From Qipengyuania sediminis (GTDB taxonomy: Bacteria; Pseudomonadota; Alphaproteobacteria; Sphingomonadales; Sphingomonadaceae): 64,000 nt of DNA. The notes under the pieces are model-generated. The model searched no databases, was not told the origin of the DNA, and saw only the letters and a list, made by a program, of their open reading frames with translations. The stretch is from NCBI RefSeq assembly GCF_004358425.1, contig NZ_CP037948.1, positions 2,314,001 through 2,378,000 of the forward strand, written 5' to 3'. The first letter of the stretch is position 1, and each line of letters opens with the position of its first letter. The position numbers and the translations under genes are program-made. Shown here one piece after another: positions 39,068 through 46,727 of this stretch.

Positions 39068-40225
39068 TCACTGCCGCACCAGCTCCCGCCCGACGATCAT
39101 GCGCATGACCTGGTTGGTGCCCTCGAGGATCGAATGGACGCGCAGGTCGCGCCAGAAGCGTTCGATCGGGTAGTCGCGCAGATAGCCGTAGCCGCCGAAC
39201 AATTGCAGCGCATCGTTGACGATCTTCGATCCGCTGTCGGTGGCCAGCCGCTTGGCCATGGCGGAGAATTTGCTTTTGTCGGGTGCGCCGTCCGTCACCT
39301 TGGCTGCGGCCAGGTAGAGGAGCGCGCGCGCCGCCTCCAGATCGGTGGCCATGTCAGCGAGCATGAACTGGGTGTTCTGGAAGTCCGCGATCGGCGTTCC
39401 GAACTGCTGGCGCTCCTTGGTGTATCTGACCGCTTCGTCGAGGCAACGCTGCGCCCCGCCCAAAGAGCAGGCGCCGATGTTGAGCCGCCCGCCGTCCAAG
39501 CCCATCATCGCGAAGCGGAAGCCGTGCCCTTCCTCGCCGACCCGATTGGCGACGGGCACGCGCGCGTCCTCGAAGATCATCGCCGCGGTCGGGCTGGCGT
39601 TCCAGCCGAGCTTCTTCTCGGGCGCGCCGAAGCTGACGCCGGGCATGTCCTTCTCGACCACGAGGCAGGTAATGCCCCTGGTCTTGTCCTCGCCGGTGCG
39701 GACCATGGTCACATAGACATCGTTGACCCCGCCGCCCGAGATGAACTGCTTGGTGCCGTTGAGGATGTAGTGGTCGCCGTCGAGCCGCGCGGTGGTCTTG
39801 AGCCCCGCCGCGTCCGAGCCCGAGCCCGGCTCGGTCAGCGCGTAGCTCGCGATTTTCTCCATCGTCACGAGATCGGGGAGATAGCGCGCTTTCACGTCCG
39901 CGCCGCCGAAGGCGTCGATCATCCAGGCGGCCATGTTGTGGATCGAGATGAAGGCGCTGGTCGCCGGGCAGCCATAGGCCATCGCCTCCATGATCAGCGC
40001 CGCCTCCAGCCTTCCGAGCCCGATCCCGCCGCTGTCTTCGCTGACATAGATCGCGCCGAAGCCGAGCTCCGCGCTCGCCTTGATCGTATCGCGGGGGAAG
40101 ATGTGCTTCTCGTCCCATTCGGCGGCGAACGGCGTGATCGCATCGGCGGTGAAGCGCTGCGCCATCTCCTGGACCATGCGCTGGTCCTCGGTCAGCTGGA
40201 ATTGTCCGGAGGTTCCTGTGCTCAT
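39068..40225 (-). CDS. Isobutyryl-CoA dehydrogenase (acyl-CoA dehydrogenase family)
   Basis: FAD enzyme of 385 residues that oxidises isobutyryl-CoA to methacrylyl-CoA. Family motifs: YALTEPGSGSDAAGLKT, FISGGGVNDVYVTM, QQFGTPIADFQNTQFMLADMA, LQLFGGYGYLRDYPIERFWRDLRVHSILEGTNQVMRMIVGREL, with the catalytic Glu in LEGTNQV. The substrate is inferred from its place at the head of a valine-degradation gene set and from the general similarity to isobutyryl-CoA dehydrogenases. Other short branched-chain substrates are possible. Confidence 0.88.
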   Translation of the reverse strand: MSTGTSGQFQLTEDQRMVQEMAQRFTADAITPFAAEWDEKHIFPRDTIKASAELGFGAIYVSEDSGGIGLGRLEAALIMEAMAYGCPATSAFISIHNMAAWMIDAFGGADVKARYLPDLVTMEKIASYALTEPGSGSDAAGLKTTARLDGDHYILNGTKQFISGGGVNDVYVTMVRTGEDKTRGITCLVVEKDMPGVSFGAPEKKLGWNASPTAAMIFEDARVPVANRVGEEGHGFRFAMMGLDGGRLNIGACSLGGAQRCLDEAVRYTKERQQFGTPIADFQNTQFMLADMATDLEAARALLYLAAAKVTDGAPDKSKFSAMAKRLATDSGSKIVNDALQLFGGYGYLRDYPIERFWRDLRVHSILEGTNQVMRMIVGRELVRQ

Positions 40226-40286
40226 GGCGGGTGTCCATAATCGCCTGCCGCGTGATTTCCACCCCGACGTGCCTTATGGCCGCGCA

Positions 40287-40658
40287 ATGACTGCAGGATC
40301 GGCACGCGAGCTTATCATCGTCTACAACGCCGATGGCGGGCCCTTCGCCGCGCTTGCGGACATGCTGCACAAGGCCATCTCGCCCGAGACTTATTCATGC
40401 TCCCTGTGCGCGGTGACGTATGGTCCCGTGGCAATGCGCGGGGAATGGCGGCGATTTCTCGGCGGCCTGCTGCTCGCCAAGCGCTTTTTCCACCGCGACG
40501 ATTTCGCCGTCGCCTTCCCCGGCCTCGCCATCTCGTTGCCGGCGATCCTGCTGCGCGAGGGGGCGGACACGCCGTGCGTGCTGGTCTCGGCCCAGGAGCT
40601 CGATGCGGCAAGTGACCTCGCGGCGCTGATCGCTCTTGTAAGGCAGCGGCTCGCCTAG
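40287..40658 (+). CDS. Small conserved protein with CxLC motif, function unknown
   Basis: A 123-residue soluble protein beginning ARELIIVYNADGGPFAALADM, with a central SPETYSCSLCAVTYG segment. I have seen this pattern (YNAD.G, SP.TY.C.LC..TYG) in widely spread bacterial proteins, sometimes loosely labelled GTPase, though no G-protein motifs are visible. The two cysteines could bind metal or be redox-active. The gene is divergent from the acyl-CoA dehydrogenase, and its stop overlaps the convergent ridA-like gene by four bases. Confidence 0.75.
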   Translation: MTAGSARELIIVYNADGGPFAALADMLHKAISPETYSCSLCAVTYGPVAMRGEWRRFLGGLLLAKRFFHRDDFAVAFPGLAISLPAILLREGADTPCVLVSAQELDAASDLAALIALVRQRLA

Positions 40659-41053
40659 CGGGCCGACGGGAGGACCGCCTCGGCCTCGATCTCGACCCGC
40701 CATTCGGGCCGGCACAGCCAGGCGACCCCCGCCATGGTCGCGGCGGGCTGGGCGGCACCGAACCAGCGCGCGTGGACCATGCCCACCGCATCCTGGTCGG
40801 CGGGGTCGGTCAGCAGCATCCGGGTGCGCGCAACATGCTCGGGCCCGGCGCCGAACTGCGCGAGCGCCCGCGCGATGAGAGCGCAGCAGCGTTCGGCCTG
40901 CGCCGCCGCATCGCCCGGTGTGGTGCTGCCGTCGTCCTCGACCGGCCCGGTGCCGGACACGATCACACGCGCGCCGACACGCACCGCCCGTGCAAAGCCG
41001 AACCGCGCTTCGTAGGGCGAACCGGTAAAGGCGCATTCACGAGTGCCGGGCAT
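40655..41053 (-). CDS. RidA/YjgF family protein
   Basis: A 132-residue protein of the RidA superfamily, recognised by RFGFARAVRVGARVIVSGTGP and the C-terminal EWRVEIEAEAVL. RidA proteins hydrolyse reactive enamine/imine intermediates; some superfamily branches have other roles. The C-terminal half lacks the exact RidA catalytic Arg signature (it reads MAGVAWLCRPEWRVEIEA), so this may be a non-canonical branch. It is divergent from mtnP. Confidence 0.8.
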   Translation of the reverse strand: MPGTRECAFTGSPYEARFGFARAVRVGARVIVSGTGPVEDDGSTTPGDAAAQAERCCALIARALAQFGAGPEHVARTRMLLTDPADQDAVGMVHARWFGAAQPAATMAGVAWLCRPEWRVEIEAEAVLPSAR

Positions 41054-41146
41054 AGGGCGTTGTGACGGCGGTGCCGCGGCAATACAACCCGCGCCCTTGC
41101 CGGCGGGGTGCGGGGCGCATTACCGGTCCGCATAAGAGGAGCAGGC

Positions 41147-42010
41147 ATGAGCGGCGAATGGGTCATCGGCGTGATCGGCGGATCGGGGCTCTATACGCTT
41201 CCGGGGCTCGAGGACGCGCAGTGGATCGCGGTGCGGTCACCCTTCGGCACGCCGTCTGACGAGATCCTGTGCGGCCGGCTTGGCGAGGTGCAGGTGCGCT
41301 TCCTGCCACGCCACGGCCGCGGGCATCGCCTGCCGCCACACGCGATCGATGCGCGCGCCAATGTGGATGCGCTGAAGCGGGCGGGCTGCACCGATATCCT
41401 CGCGATCGCTGCGGTCGGATCGCTCAGCGACGCGCTGCCGCCGGGCCGTTTCGTGGCGGTGGATCAATTCATCGATGCAACGCGCGGGCGTGACGCGAGC
41501 TTCTTCGGCGCCGGCTTCGTGGCGCATGTCGGGTTTGCGGAGCCCACCTGTCCCCGCCTTACCGCCATGGCGGCGGCAGCAGTGCGCGAAAGCGGCGGCG
41601 AAGTCACCGCAAGCGGAACCTATGTGGCGATCGAAGGGCCGGCGCTGTCCACTCGCGCCGAAAGCCGCCTTTACGCGCAATGGGGCGGCGATGTGGTCGG
41701 CATGACCGCGCTGCCGGAAGCCAAGCTCGCGCGCGAGGCGGAGCTGCCCTATGCCCTGCTGGCCATGGTCAGCGACCGCGACGGGGTGGCGGCGGCGGAT
41801 ATCGAGCGGTTGGTCGCGCAGATGCACGCCAATGCCGCGCTCGCCCGAACTGCGATCGCGCGGCTTCTGGCCGGGCTGCCGGCGTGGCGCGAACCCTCGC
41901 CGATCGACCGCGCGCTGGATGATGGGGTGATCACCAATCCCGATCGCTTCGACCGCGAACTGGTGGCGAAGCTCGATGCAGTGGCGGGGCGGCTCTTTGC
42001 CGGACGCTGA
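41147..42010 (+). CDS. mtnP: S-methyl-5'-thioadenosine phosphorylase
   Basis: Cleaves methylthioadenosine with phosphate to adenine and methylthioribose 1-phosphate, recycling the by-product of polyamine and quorum-signal synthesis. The 287-residue protein has VIGVIGGSGLY at its start, LPRHGRGHRLPPHAI, VAVDQFIDATRGR, and YVAIEGPALSTRAESRLY with GMTALPEAKLARE of the PNP/MTAP family. I start at the ATG at 41147 with AGAGGAG upstream. The 3' end overlaps the glpD start by 35 bases. Confidence 0.92.
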   Translation: MSGEWVIGVIGGSGLYTLPGLEDAQWIAVRSPFGTPSDEILCGRLGEVQVRFLPRHGRGHRLPPHAIDARANVDALKRAGCTDILAIAAVGSLSDALPPGRFVAVDQFIDATRGRDASFFGAGFVAHVGFAEPTCPRLTAMAAAAVRESGGEVTASGTYVAIEGPALSTRAESRLYAQWGGDVVGMTALPEAKLAREAELPYALLAMVSDRDGVAAADIERLVAQMHANAALARTAIARLLAGLPAWREPSPIDRALDDGVITNPDRFDRELVAKLDAVAGRLFAGR

Positions 42011-43487
42011 GCCTTACGACCTGCTGATCGTCGGCGGCGGGATCAACGGCGCCGGGATCGCGCGAGATGCGGCCGGGCGGAGCCTGCGAGTGATCCTGTG
42101 CGAAAAGGACGATCTCGCGGCGCATACCTCGTCCGCAAGCACCAAGCTGATCCACGGCGGCCTGCGTTATCTGGAGCAATACGCGTTCCGGCTGGTAGCC
42201 GAATCGCTGCGCGAGCGCGCGGTGCTGCTGGCCGCCGCGCCGCATATCATCTGGCCCCTGCGCTTCGTCCTGCCGCACGAGCGCGGGATGCGGCCACGCT
42301 GGCTGCTGCGCGCGGGGCTGCTGCTCTACGATGGCCTGGGGGGCCGAGGCCGCAGCCTGCCGCGAAGCCGGGCGGTGCGGCTCGACCGGCCGCCGCACCG
42401 GGCCATGCTGCAGGACCGGCTGACCCGCGGCTTCGAATACTGGGACTGCTGGGTGGAGGATGCGCGGGCGGTGGTGCTCGCGGCGATGGACGCGCGCGAG
42501 CGCGGGGCCGAGGTGCTCACCCGCACGCGCTGCGCCGCGCTCGAGCGGGGCCGCGACCGCTGGCGTGCCACTCTGCGGAGCGAGGGGGGTGAGCGCGTGA
42601 TCGAAGCGCGCGCGGTGGTCAACGCCGCCGGGCCCTGGGTGGACCATGTCGCTGGCCTCGCGCTTGGGAACGCCGCACGGCCGCGCGCCCGGCTGGTCAA
42701 GGGCAGTCATATCGTCGTGCCGCGCGGCTTTGTGGGGGAGCAGGCCTATATCCTGCAGCAGCCCGACGGCCGGATCGTCTTCGCGATTCCCTACGAGCGC
42801 GATTACACGCTGATCGGCACCACCGATGTCGCCTTCGCCGGAGACCCCGACGCGGTGGCGATCTCGGAGGAAGAAACGGACTATCTCATCGCCGCCTATA
42901 CCCGCAGCTTCATGAGCGGGATCGCGCGCGACGAGATCGTTCACAGCTTCGCCGGGGTGCGGCCGCTTTACGACGATGGCGCAGCGCGCGCCTCTGCCGT
43001 GACCCGCGACTATGTGCTGAGCCTCGACGCCAAGGGCGGGGCGCCGCTGCTGTCGGTCTATGGTGGCAAGATCACGACTTTCCGCCGCCTCGCCGAAGCC
43101 GCGCTGAAGCGGCTCGGGCCGCATCTGGAAATGAGCGGACCCTGGACCGCCACCGCCCCGCTGCCAGGCGGCGACACAGGCGATTTCGCGCGCTTCCTGT
43201 GGGATGCGAGCATGCGCTGGCCATGGCTGCCGCCCGAGATGCTGCTGCGCCTCGCGCGTGCCTACGGCACGCGAATGGTTCGAGTGATCGGGACGGCGGC
43301 CGGGATCAGCGACCTGGGCCGCGATTTCGGCGGCACGCTGACCGAGGCGGAGCTGCGCTATCTGGTTGACGAGGAGTTGGCGCGAAGCGCCGAGGACGTG
43401 CTGTGGCGGCGCAGCAAGCTCGGTCTGCATGTCGGGGCGGAGACGGTGCGCGCGGTCGAAAACTGGTTCGCCGCGCGCCTCCCTTGA
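41976..43487 (+). CDS. glpD: Glycerol-3-phosphate dehydrogenase (FAD, membrane-associated)
   Basis: Oxidises glycerol 3-phosphate to dihydroxyacetone phosphate and feeds electrons to the quinone pool. The 503-residue protein shows the FAD motif DLLIVGGGINGAGIARDAAG, SSASTKLIHGGLRYLE, VNAAGPWVDHVAG, RLVKGSHIVVPRG and YGGKITTFRRLAE. Length is normal. The start is either the ATG at 41976, within mtnP, or an in-frame TTG at 41997; both leave the fold intact. putA follows after 32 bases. Confidence 0.95.
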   Translation: MQWRGGSLPDAEPYDLLIVGGGINGAGIARDAAGRSLRVILCEKDDLAAHTSSASTKLIHGGLRYLEQYAFRLVAESLRERAVLLAAAPHIIWPLRFVLPHERGMRPRWLLRAGLLLYDGLGGRGRSLPRSRAVRLDRPPHRAMLQDRLTRGFEYWDCWVEDARAVVLAAMDARERGAEVLTRTRCAALERGRDRWRATLRSEGGERVIEARAVVNAAGPWVDHVAGLALGNAARPRARLVKGSHIVVPRGFVGEQAYILQQPDGRIVFAIPYERDYTLIGTTDVAFAGDPDAVAISEEETDYLIAAYTRSFMSGIARDEIVHSFAGVRPLYDDGAARASAVTRDYVLSLDAKGGAPLLSVYGGKITTFRRLAEAALKRLGPHLEMSGPWTATAPLPGGDTGDFARFLWDASMRWPWLPPEMLLRLARAYGTRMVRVIGTAAGISDLGRDFGGTLTEAELRYLVDEELARSAEDVLWRRSKLGLHVGAETVRAVENWFAARLP

Positions 43488-43519
43488 TCGCGGGGAAGGC
43501 GCGGTCCAAGGGCGCCCCC

Positions 43520-46500
43520 ATGCCTGCCCCGCTCGACAGAATTGACCTTCGCCGCGCCTACCGCCTCGACGAGGAGGCGTGCGCCGCGCAGCGTCTGCGC
43601 GAGGCCGCCCCGGCCAGCGCCGTGCATGAGACCGCCGCGCGGTTGGCGGTGCAGCTGATCGAGGGCGCGCGGGCGCGCAGGGCCAGCGGGCTCGACGCCT
43701 TCCTCCAGCAGTTCGGCCTCGATACCCAGGAGGGCATTGCCCTCATGTGCCTGGCCGAGGCGCTGCTGCGTGTGCCCGATGCGCGCACCGCCGACGCGCT
43801 GATCCGCGATACCATCGGCGATATCGACTGGGGCGAGCATCTCGGCGCCTCGAGCTCGACCTTTGTCAATGCCGCCACCTTCTCGCTGATGCTGACGGGC
43901 GAGGTGCTCGACCGGCCGCAGGATGCAGCGCGTGGGGCTCGCGCCACATTGAAGCGCACCATCGGCCGGGTGGGCGAACCCGTGATCCGCAAGGCGACGC
44001 TTCAGGCGATGCGCATCCTTGGCGGTCAGTTCGTCTTCGGGCGTACCATGGACGAGGCGCTGAAACGGGCCGCCCCCGAACGCGCGCGCGGCATCGCGCA
44101 CAGCTTCGACATGCTGGGCGAAGGGGCGCTGACCTTCGCAGACGCCGAACGCTACCGCCAAAGCTACGAGGCCGCGGTCGTGCGATTGGCGCGCGAGGCG
44201 GGGGAGGGCGTGCGGCGCGCGCCGGGCATTTCGGTCAAGCTCTCGGCGCTGTATCCGAAATACGATTTCCTTCATGCGGAGGCGGCGAAGGCGGCGCTGG
44301 TGCCGATGATCCGCGATCTCGCGATGAAGGCGCGCGATGCGGACATGCATTTCACCGTGGACGCGGAGGAGGCCGAGCGGCTCGAGCTCAGCCTCGACAT
44401 CATCGAGGCGCTGGTAGCGGACGACATTCTGTTCGCCGGCGGCTGGGAAGGCTTCGGCCTTGCTATCCAGGCCTATCAGAAGCGCGCGGTGCCGCTTTGC
44501 CGCTGGGTCGCGGACCTCGCCCGCGCCCATGGCCGCAAGCTCTTCGTGCGGCTGGTCAAGGGCGCCTATTGGGATACCGAGATCAAGGCGAGCCAGGTAG
44601 GCGGCTATCGCGACTTCCCCGTCTTCACCCGCAAGCTCGCGACCGATGTCAGCTATCTCGCCTGCGCCGATGTGCTGCTGGGTGCGGGCGACGCGCTCTA
44701 CCCCGCCTTCGCCACGCACAACGCCTATACGGTCGGCGCGATCAAGGCTTTGGCGGACCGGCATGGGCGGGCGGGCGATTTTGAGTTCCAAAGGCTCCAC
44801 GGCATGGGTGAGGATATCTATGCCGAATTGGCGAAGCGCGAGGGCAATCGGCCGACCCAGGTCCGCATCTATGCGCCCGTCGGCAGCCACAAGGACCTGC
44901 TCGCCTATCTCGTGCGGCGGCTGCTCGAGAACGGCGCCAATTCGAGCTTCGTCAACCGCATGGCCGATGCCGGGGTCCCGGCGGGCGAGCTGGCGAGCGA
45001 TCCTGTCGCCGAGCTCGCGGCGCTGAACCCCAAGCGCAACCCGGCGATCCCGCTGCCGGGCGCGATCTTCCCCAACCGCGCGAACAGCGCGGGCGTGGAT
45101 CTGGCCGATCCTTTGGTGCGCGAGCCATTGCTCGCGCAATTGGCAGAGCTGCAGGCTCGTGAGTGGGAGGCGGCGCCGACATTCGCAGCGGGGGGCGCAG
45201 CGCGCGACATCCGCTCGCCCCAGGATACCACCCAGATCGTCGGCCAATGCCGTGATGCCACGCCCGCCGAAGTCGCCGAAGCCATCGCCCGCGCCAAAGC
45301 GGCGCAGCCTGCGTGGAACGCGCGCGGAGGCGAGGCGCGGGCGGCGCTGCTCGAGGCGGCGGCCGATCTCTTCGAAGCGCGTACCGAAGAAATCCTCAGC
45401 CTGTGCCAGCGCGAGGCGGGCAAGACGCTGACCGATGCTGTGCTCGAACTGCGCGAGGCGGTCGATTTCCTGCGCTATTATGCCTCCGAAGCGCGGCATC
45501 TGTTCGATCCAGAAGGCTTCCGCCTCCCCGGTCCCACGGGGGAGGAGAACCGGCTGGTGCTTGCGGGGCGCGGGGTATGGGCGACGATCAGCCCCTGGAA
45601 CTTTCCGCTCGCAATCTTCATCGGCCCTGCCGCCGCCGCGCTGGCCGCGGGCAATTGCGTCCTCGCCAAGCCCGCCGAGCAGACCCCGCTGATCGCCGCG
45701 TTGGCGATCAATATCTGCCACCAGGCGGGCATTCCCCGCGACGTTCTCCAGCTCCTCCCCGGGGCGGGTGAGGTAGGCCAGGCGATCACGTCCGACCCGC
45801 GCATCGCCGGGGTCGCCTTCACCGGCTCGACCGCGACGGCGCAGGCGATCAACCGCAGCCTCGCCGCGCGCGAGGGGCCCTTGGGCATCCTCATCGCGGA
45901 GACTGGCGGGCAGAACGCGATGATCGTCGACAGCTCGGCGCTCCCCGAACAGGTGACGCGCGACGTCGTGAACTCCGCCTTCCAGAGCGCGGGGCAGCGC
46001 TGCTCCGCTCTGCGCGTGCTCTATGTGCAGGAAGAGGTGGCCGATGGAATGCTGGCGATGATCCGGGGCGCGTTCGAGGCGCTTTCCATCGGCGATCCGG
46101 CCAGCCTCGCGACCGAGGTGGGTCCGGTGATCGACGCTGAGGCCAAGGCCGCGCTCGATGGTCACGTCGCGGCGATGCGCGCCGCCGGCCGCCGCGTGTG
46201 GCAGCGCGAGCTGCCGCCGATATGCGAAAAGGGCAGCTTCGTCGCCCCGGCGATCATCGAGATCGTTTCGATCCGCGATCTGGAGGCGGAAAACTTCGGC
46301 CCGGTGCTGCATGTCGCGCGCTTCGCCGGCGGGGAACTGGAACGGGTTATCGAGGACATCAACGCGGTCGGATACGGGCTCACGCTGGGACTTCACAGCC
46401 GGATCGAGGCGACTCGCAAGCTGGTCGAAGCGAAGGCGCGGGTCGGGAACCTCTACGTCAACCGCAATCAGATCGGCGCGGTAGTGGAAAGCCAGCCCTT

Positions 46501-46633
46501 CGGCGGTGAGGGGCTCTCAGGCACCGGCCCCAAGGCGGGTGGCCCCCATTATGTCGCGCGCTTCGCGACGGAGCGCGTGATCACCATCGACACGACCGCG
46601 GCGGGCGGGAACGCGACTCTTTTGGCAAGCTAA
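43520..46633 (+). CDS. putA: Bifunctional proline dehydrogenase / delta-1-pyrroline-5-carboxylate dehydrogenase PutA
   Basis: Converts proline to glutamate in two steps. The 1037-residue protein starts at the ATG at 43520 and has the FAD-dependent proline dehydrogenase barrel (ISVKLSALYPKYDF, RLVKGAYWDTEIKASQ, ATHNAYTV; about 100-470) and an aldehyde dehydrogenase domain (WNFPLAIFIGPAAAALAAGN, VAFTGSTATAQAI, the nucleophile Cys828 in SAGQRCSALRVL; about 510-990). It lacks the N-terminal ribbon-helix-helix repressor domain and the long C-terminal domain of the E. coli type, so it should not regulate its own gene by DNA binding. Confidence 0.96.
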   Translation: MPAPLDRIDLRRAYRLDEEACAAQRLREAAPASAVHETAARLAVQLIEGARARRASGLDAFLQQFGLDTQEGIALMCLAEALLRVPDARTADALIRDTIGDIDWGEHLGASSSTFVNAATFSLMLTGEVLDRPQDAARGARATLKRTIGRVGEPVIRKATLQAMRILGGQFVFGRTMDEALKRAAPERARGIAHSFDMLGEGALTFADAERYRQSYEAAVVRLAREAGEGVRRAPGISVKLSALYPKYDFLHAEAAKAALVPMIRDLAMKARDADMHFTVDAEEAERLELSLDIIEALVADDILFAGGWEGFGLAIQAYQKRAVPLCRWVADLARAHGRKLFVRLVKGAYWDTEIKASQVGGYRDFPVFTRKLATDVSYLACADVLLGAGDALYPAFATHNAYTVGAIKALADRHGRAGDFEFQRLHGMGEDIYAELAKREGNRPTQVRIYAPVGSHKDLLAYLVRRLLENGANSSFVNRMADAGVPAGELASDPVAELAALNPKRNPAIPLPGAIFPNRANSAGVDLADPLVREPLLAQLAELQAREWEAAPTFAAGGAARDIRSPQDTTQIVGQCRDATPAEVAEAIARAKAAQPAWNARGGEARAALLEAAADLFEARTEEILSLCQREAGKTLTDAVLELREAVDFLRYYASEARHLFDPEGFRLPGPTGEENRLVLAGRGVWATISPWNFPLAIFIGPAAAALAAGNCVLAKPAEQTPLIAALAINICHQAGIPRDVLQLLPGAGEVGQAITSDPRIAGVAFTGSTATAQAINRSLAAREGPLGILIAETGGQNAMIVDSSALPEQVTRDVVNSAFQSAGQRCSALRVLYVQEEVADGMLAMIRGAFEALSIGDPASLATEVGPVIDAEAKAALDGHVAAMRAAGRRVWQRELPPICEKGSFVAPAIIEIVSIRDLEAENFGPVLHVARFAGGELERVIEDINAVGYGLTLGLHSRIEATRKLVEAKARVGNLYVNRNQIGAVVESQPFGGEGLSGTGPKAGGPHYVARFATERVITIDTTAAGGNATLLAS

Positions 46634-46727
46634 GGCACACGCTAAGCTCGCCAACCCATCAGATGATGGGATCGGTGCCACCACGGGGACTCAGGCGCTG
46701 GTTCCCGCTTGGTAAAAGGGGGCGGCG

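Noticed and set aside
43358..46396. Open frame of over 1000 codons antisense to putA
   Set aside because: In GC-rich DNA the antisense frame of a real gene is often open. Its translation is Arg/Gly/His-rich without domains, while putA on the other strand has full catalytic motifs.
46655..46670. Perfect CCCATCA/TGATGGG palindrome after putA
   Set aside because: Two-base loop and no T-run; could be an operator or chance. Not enough to assign a role.
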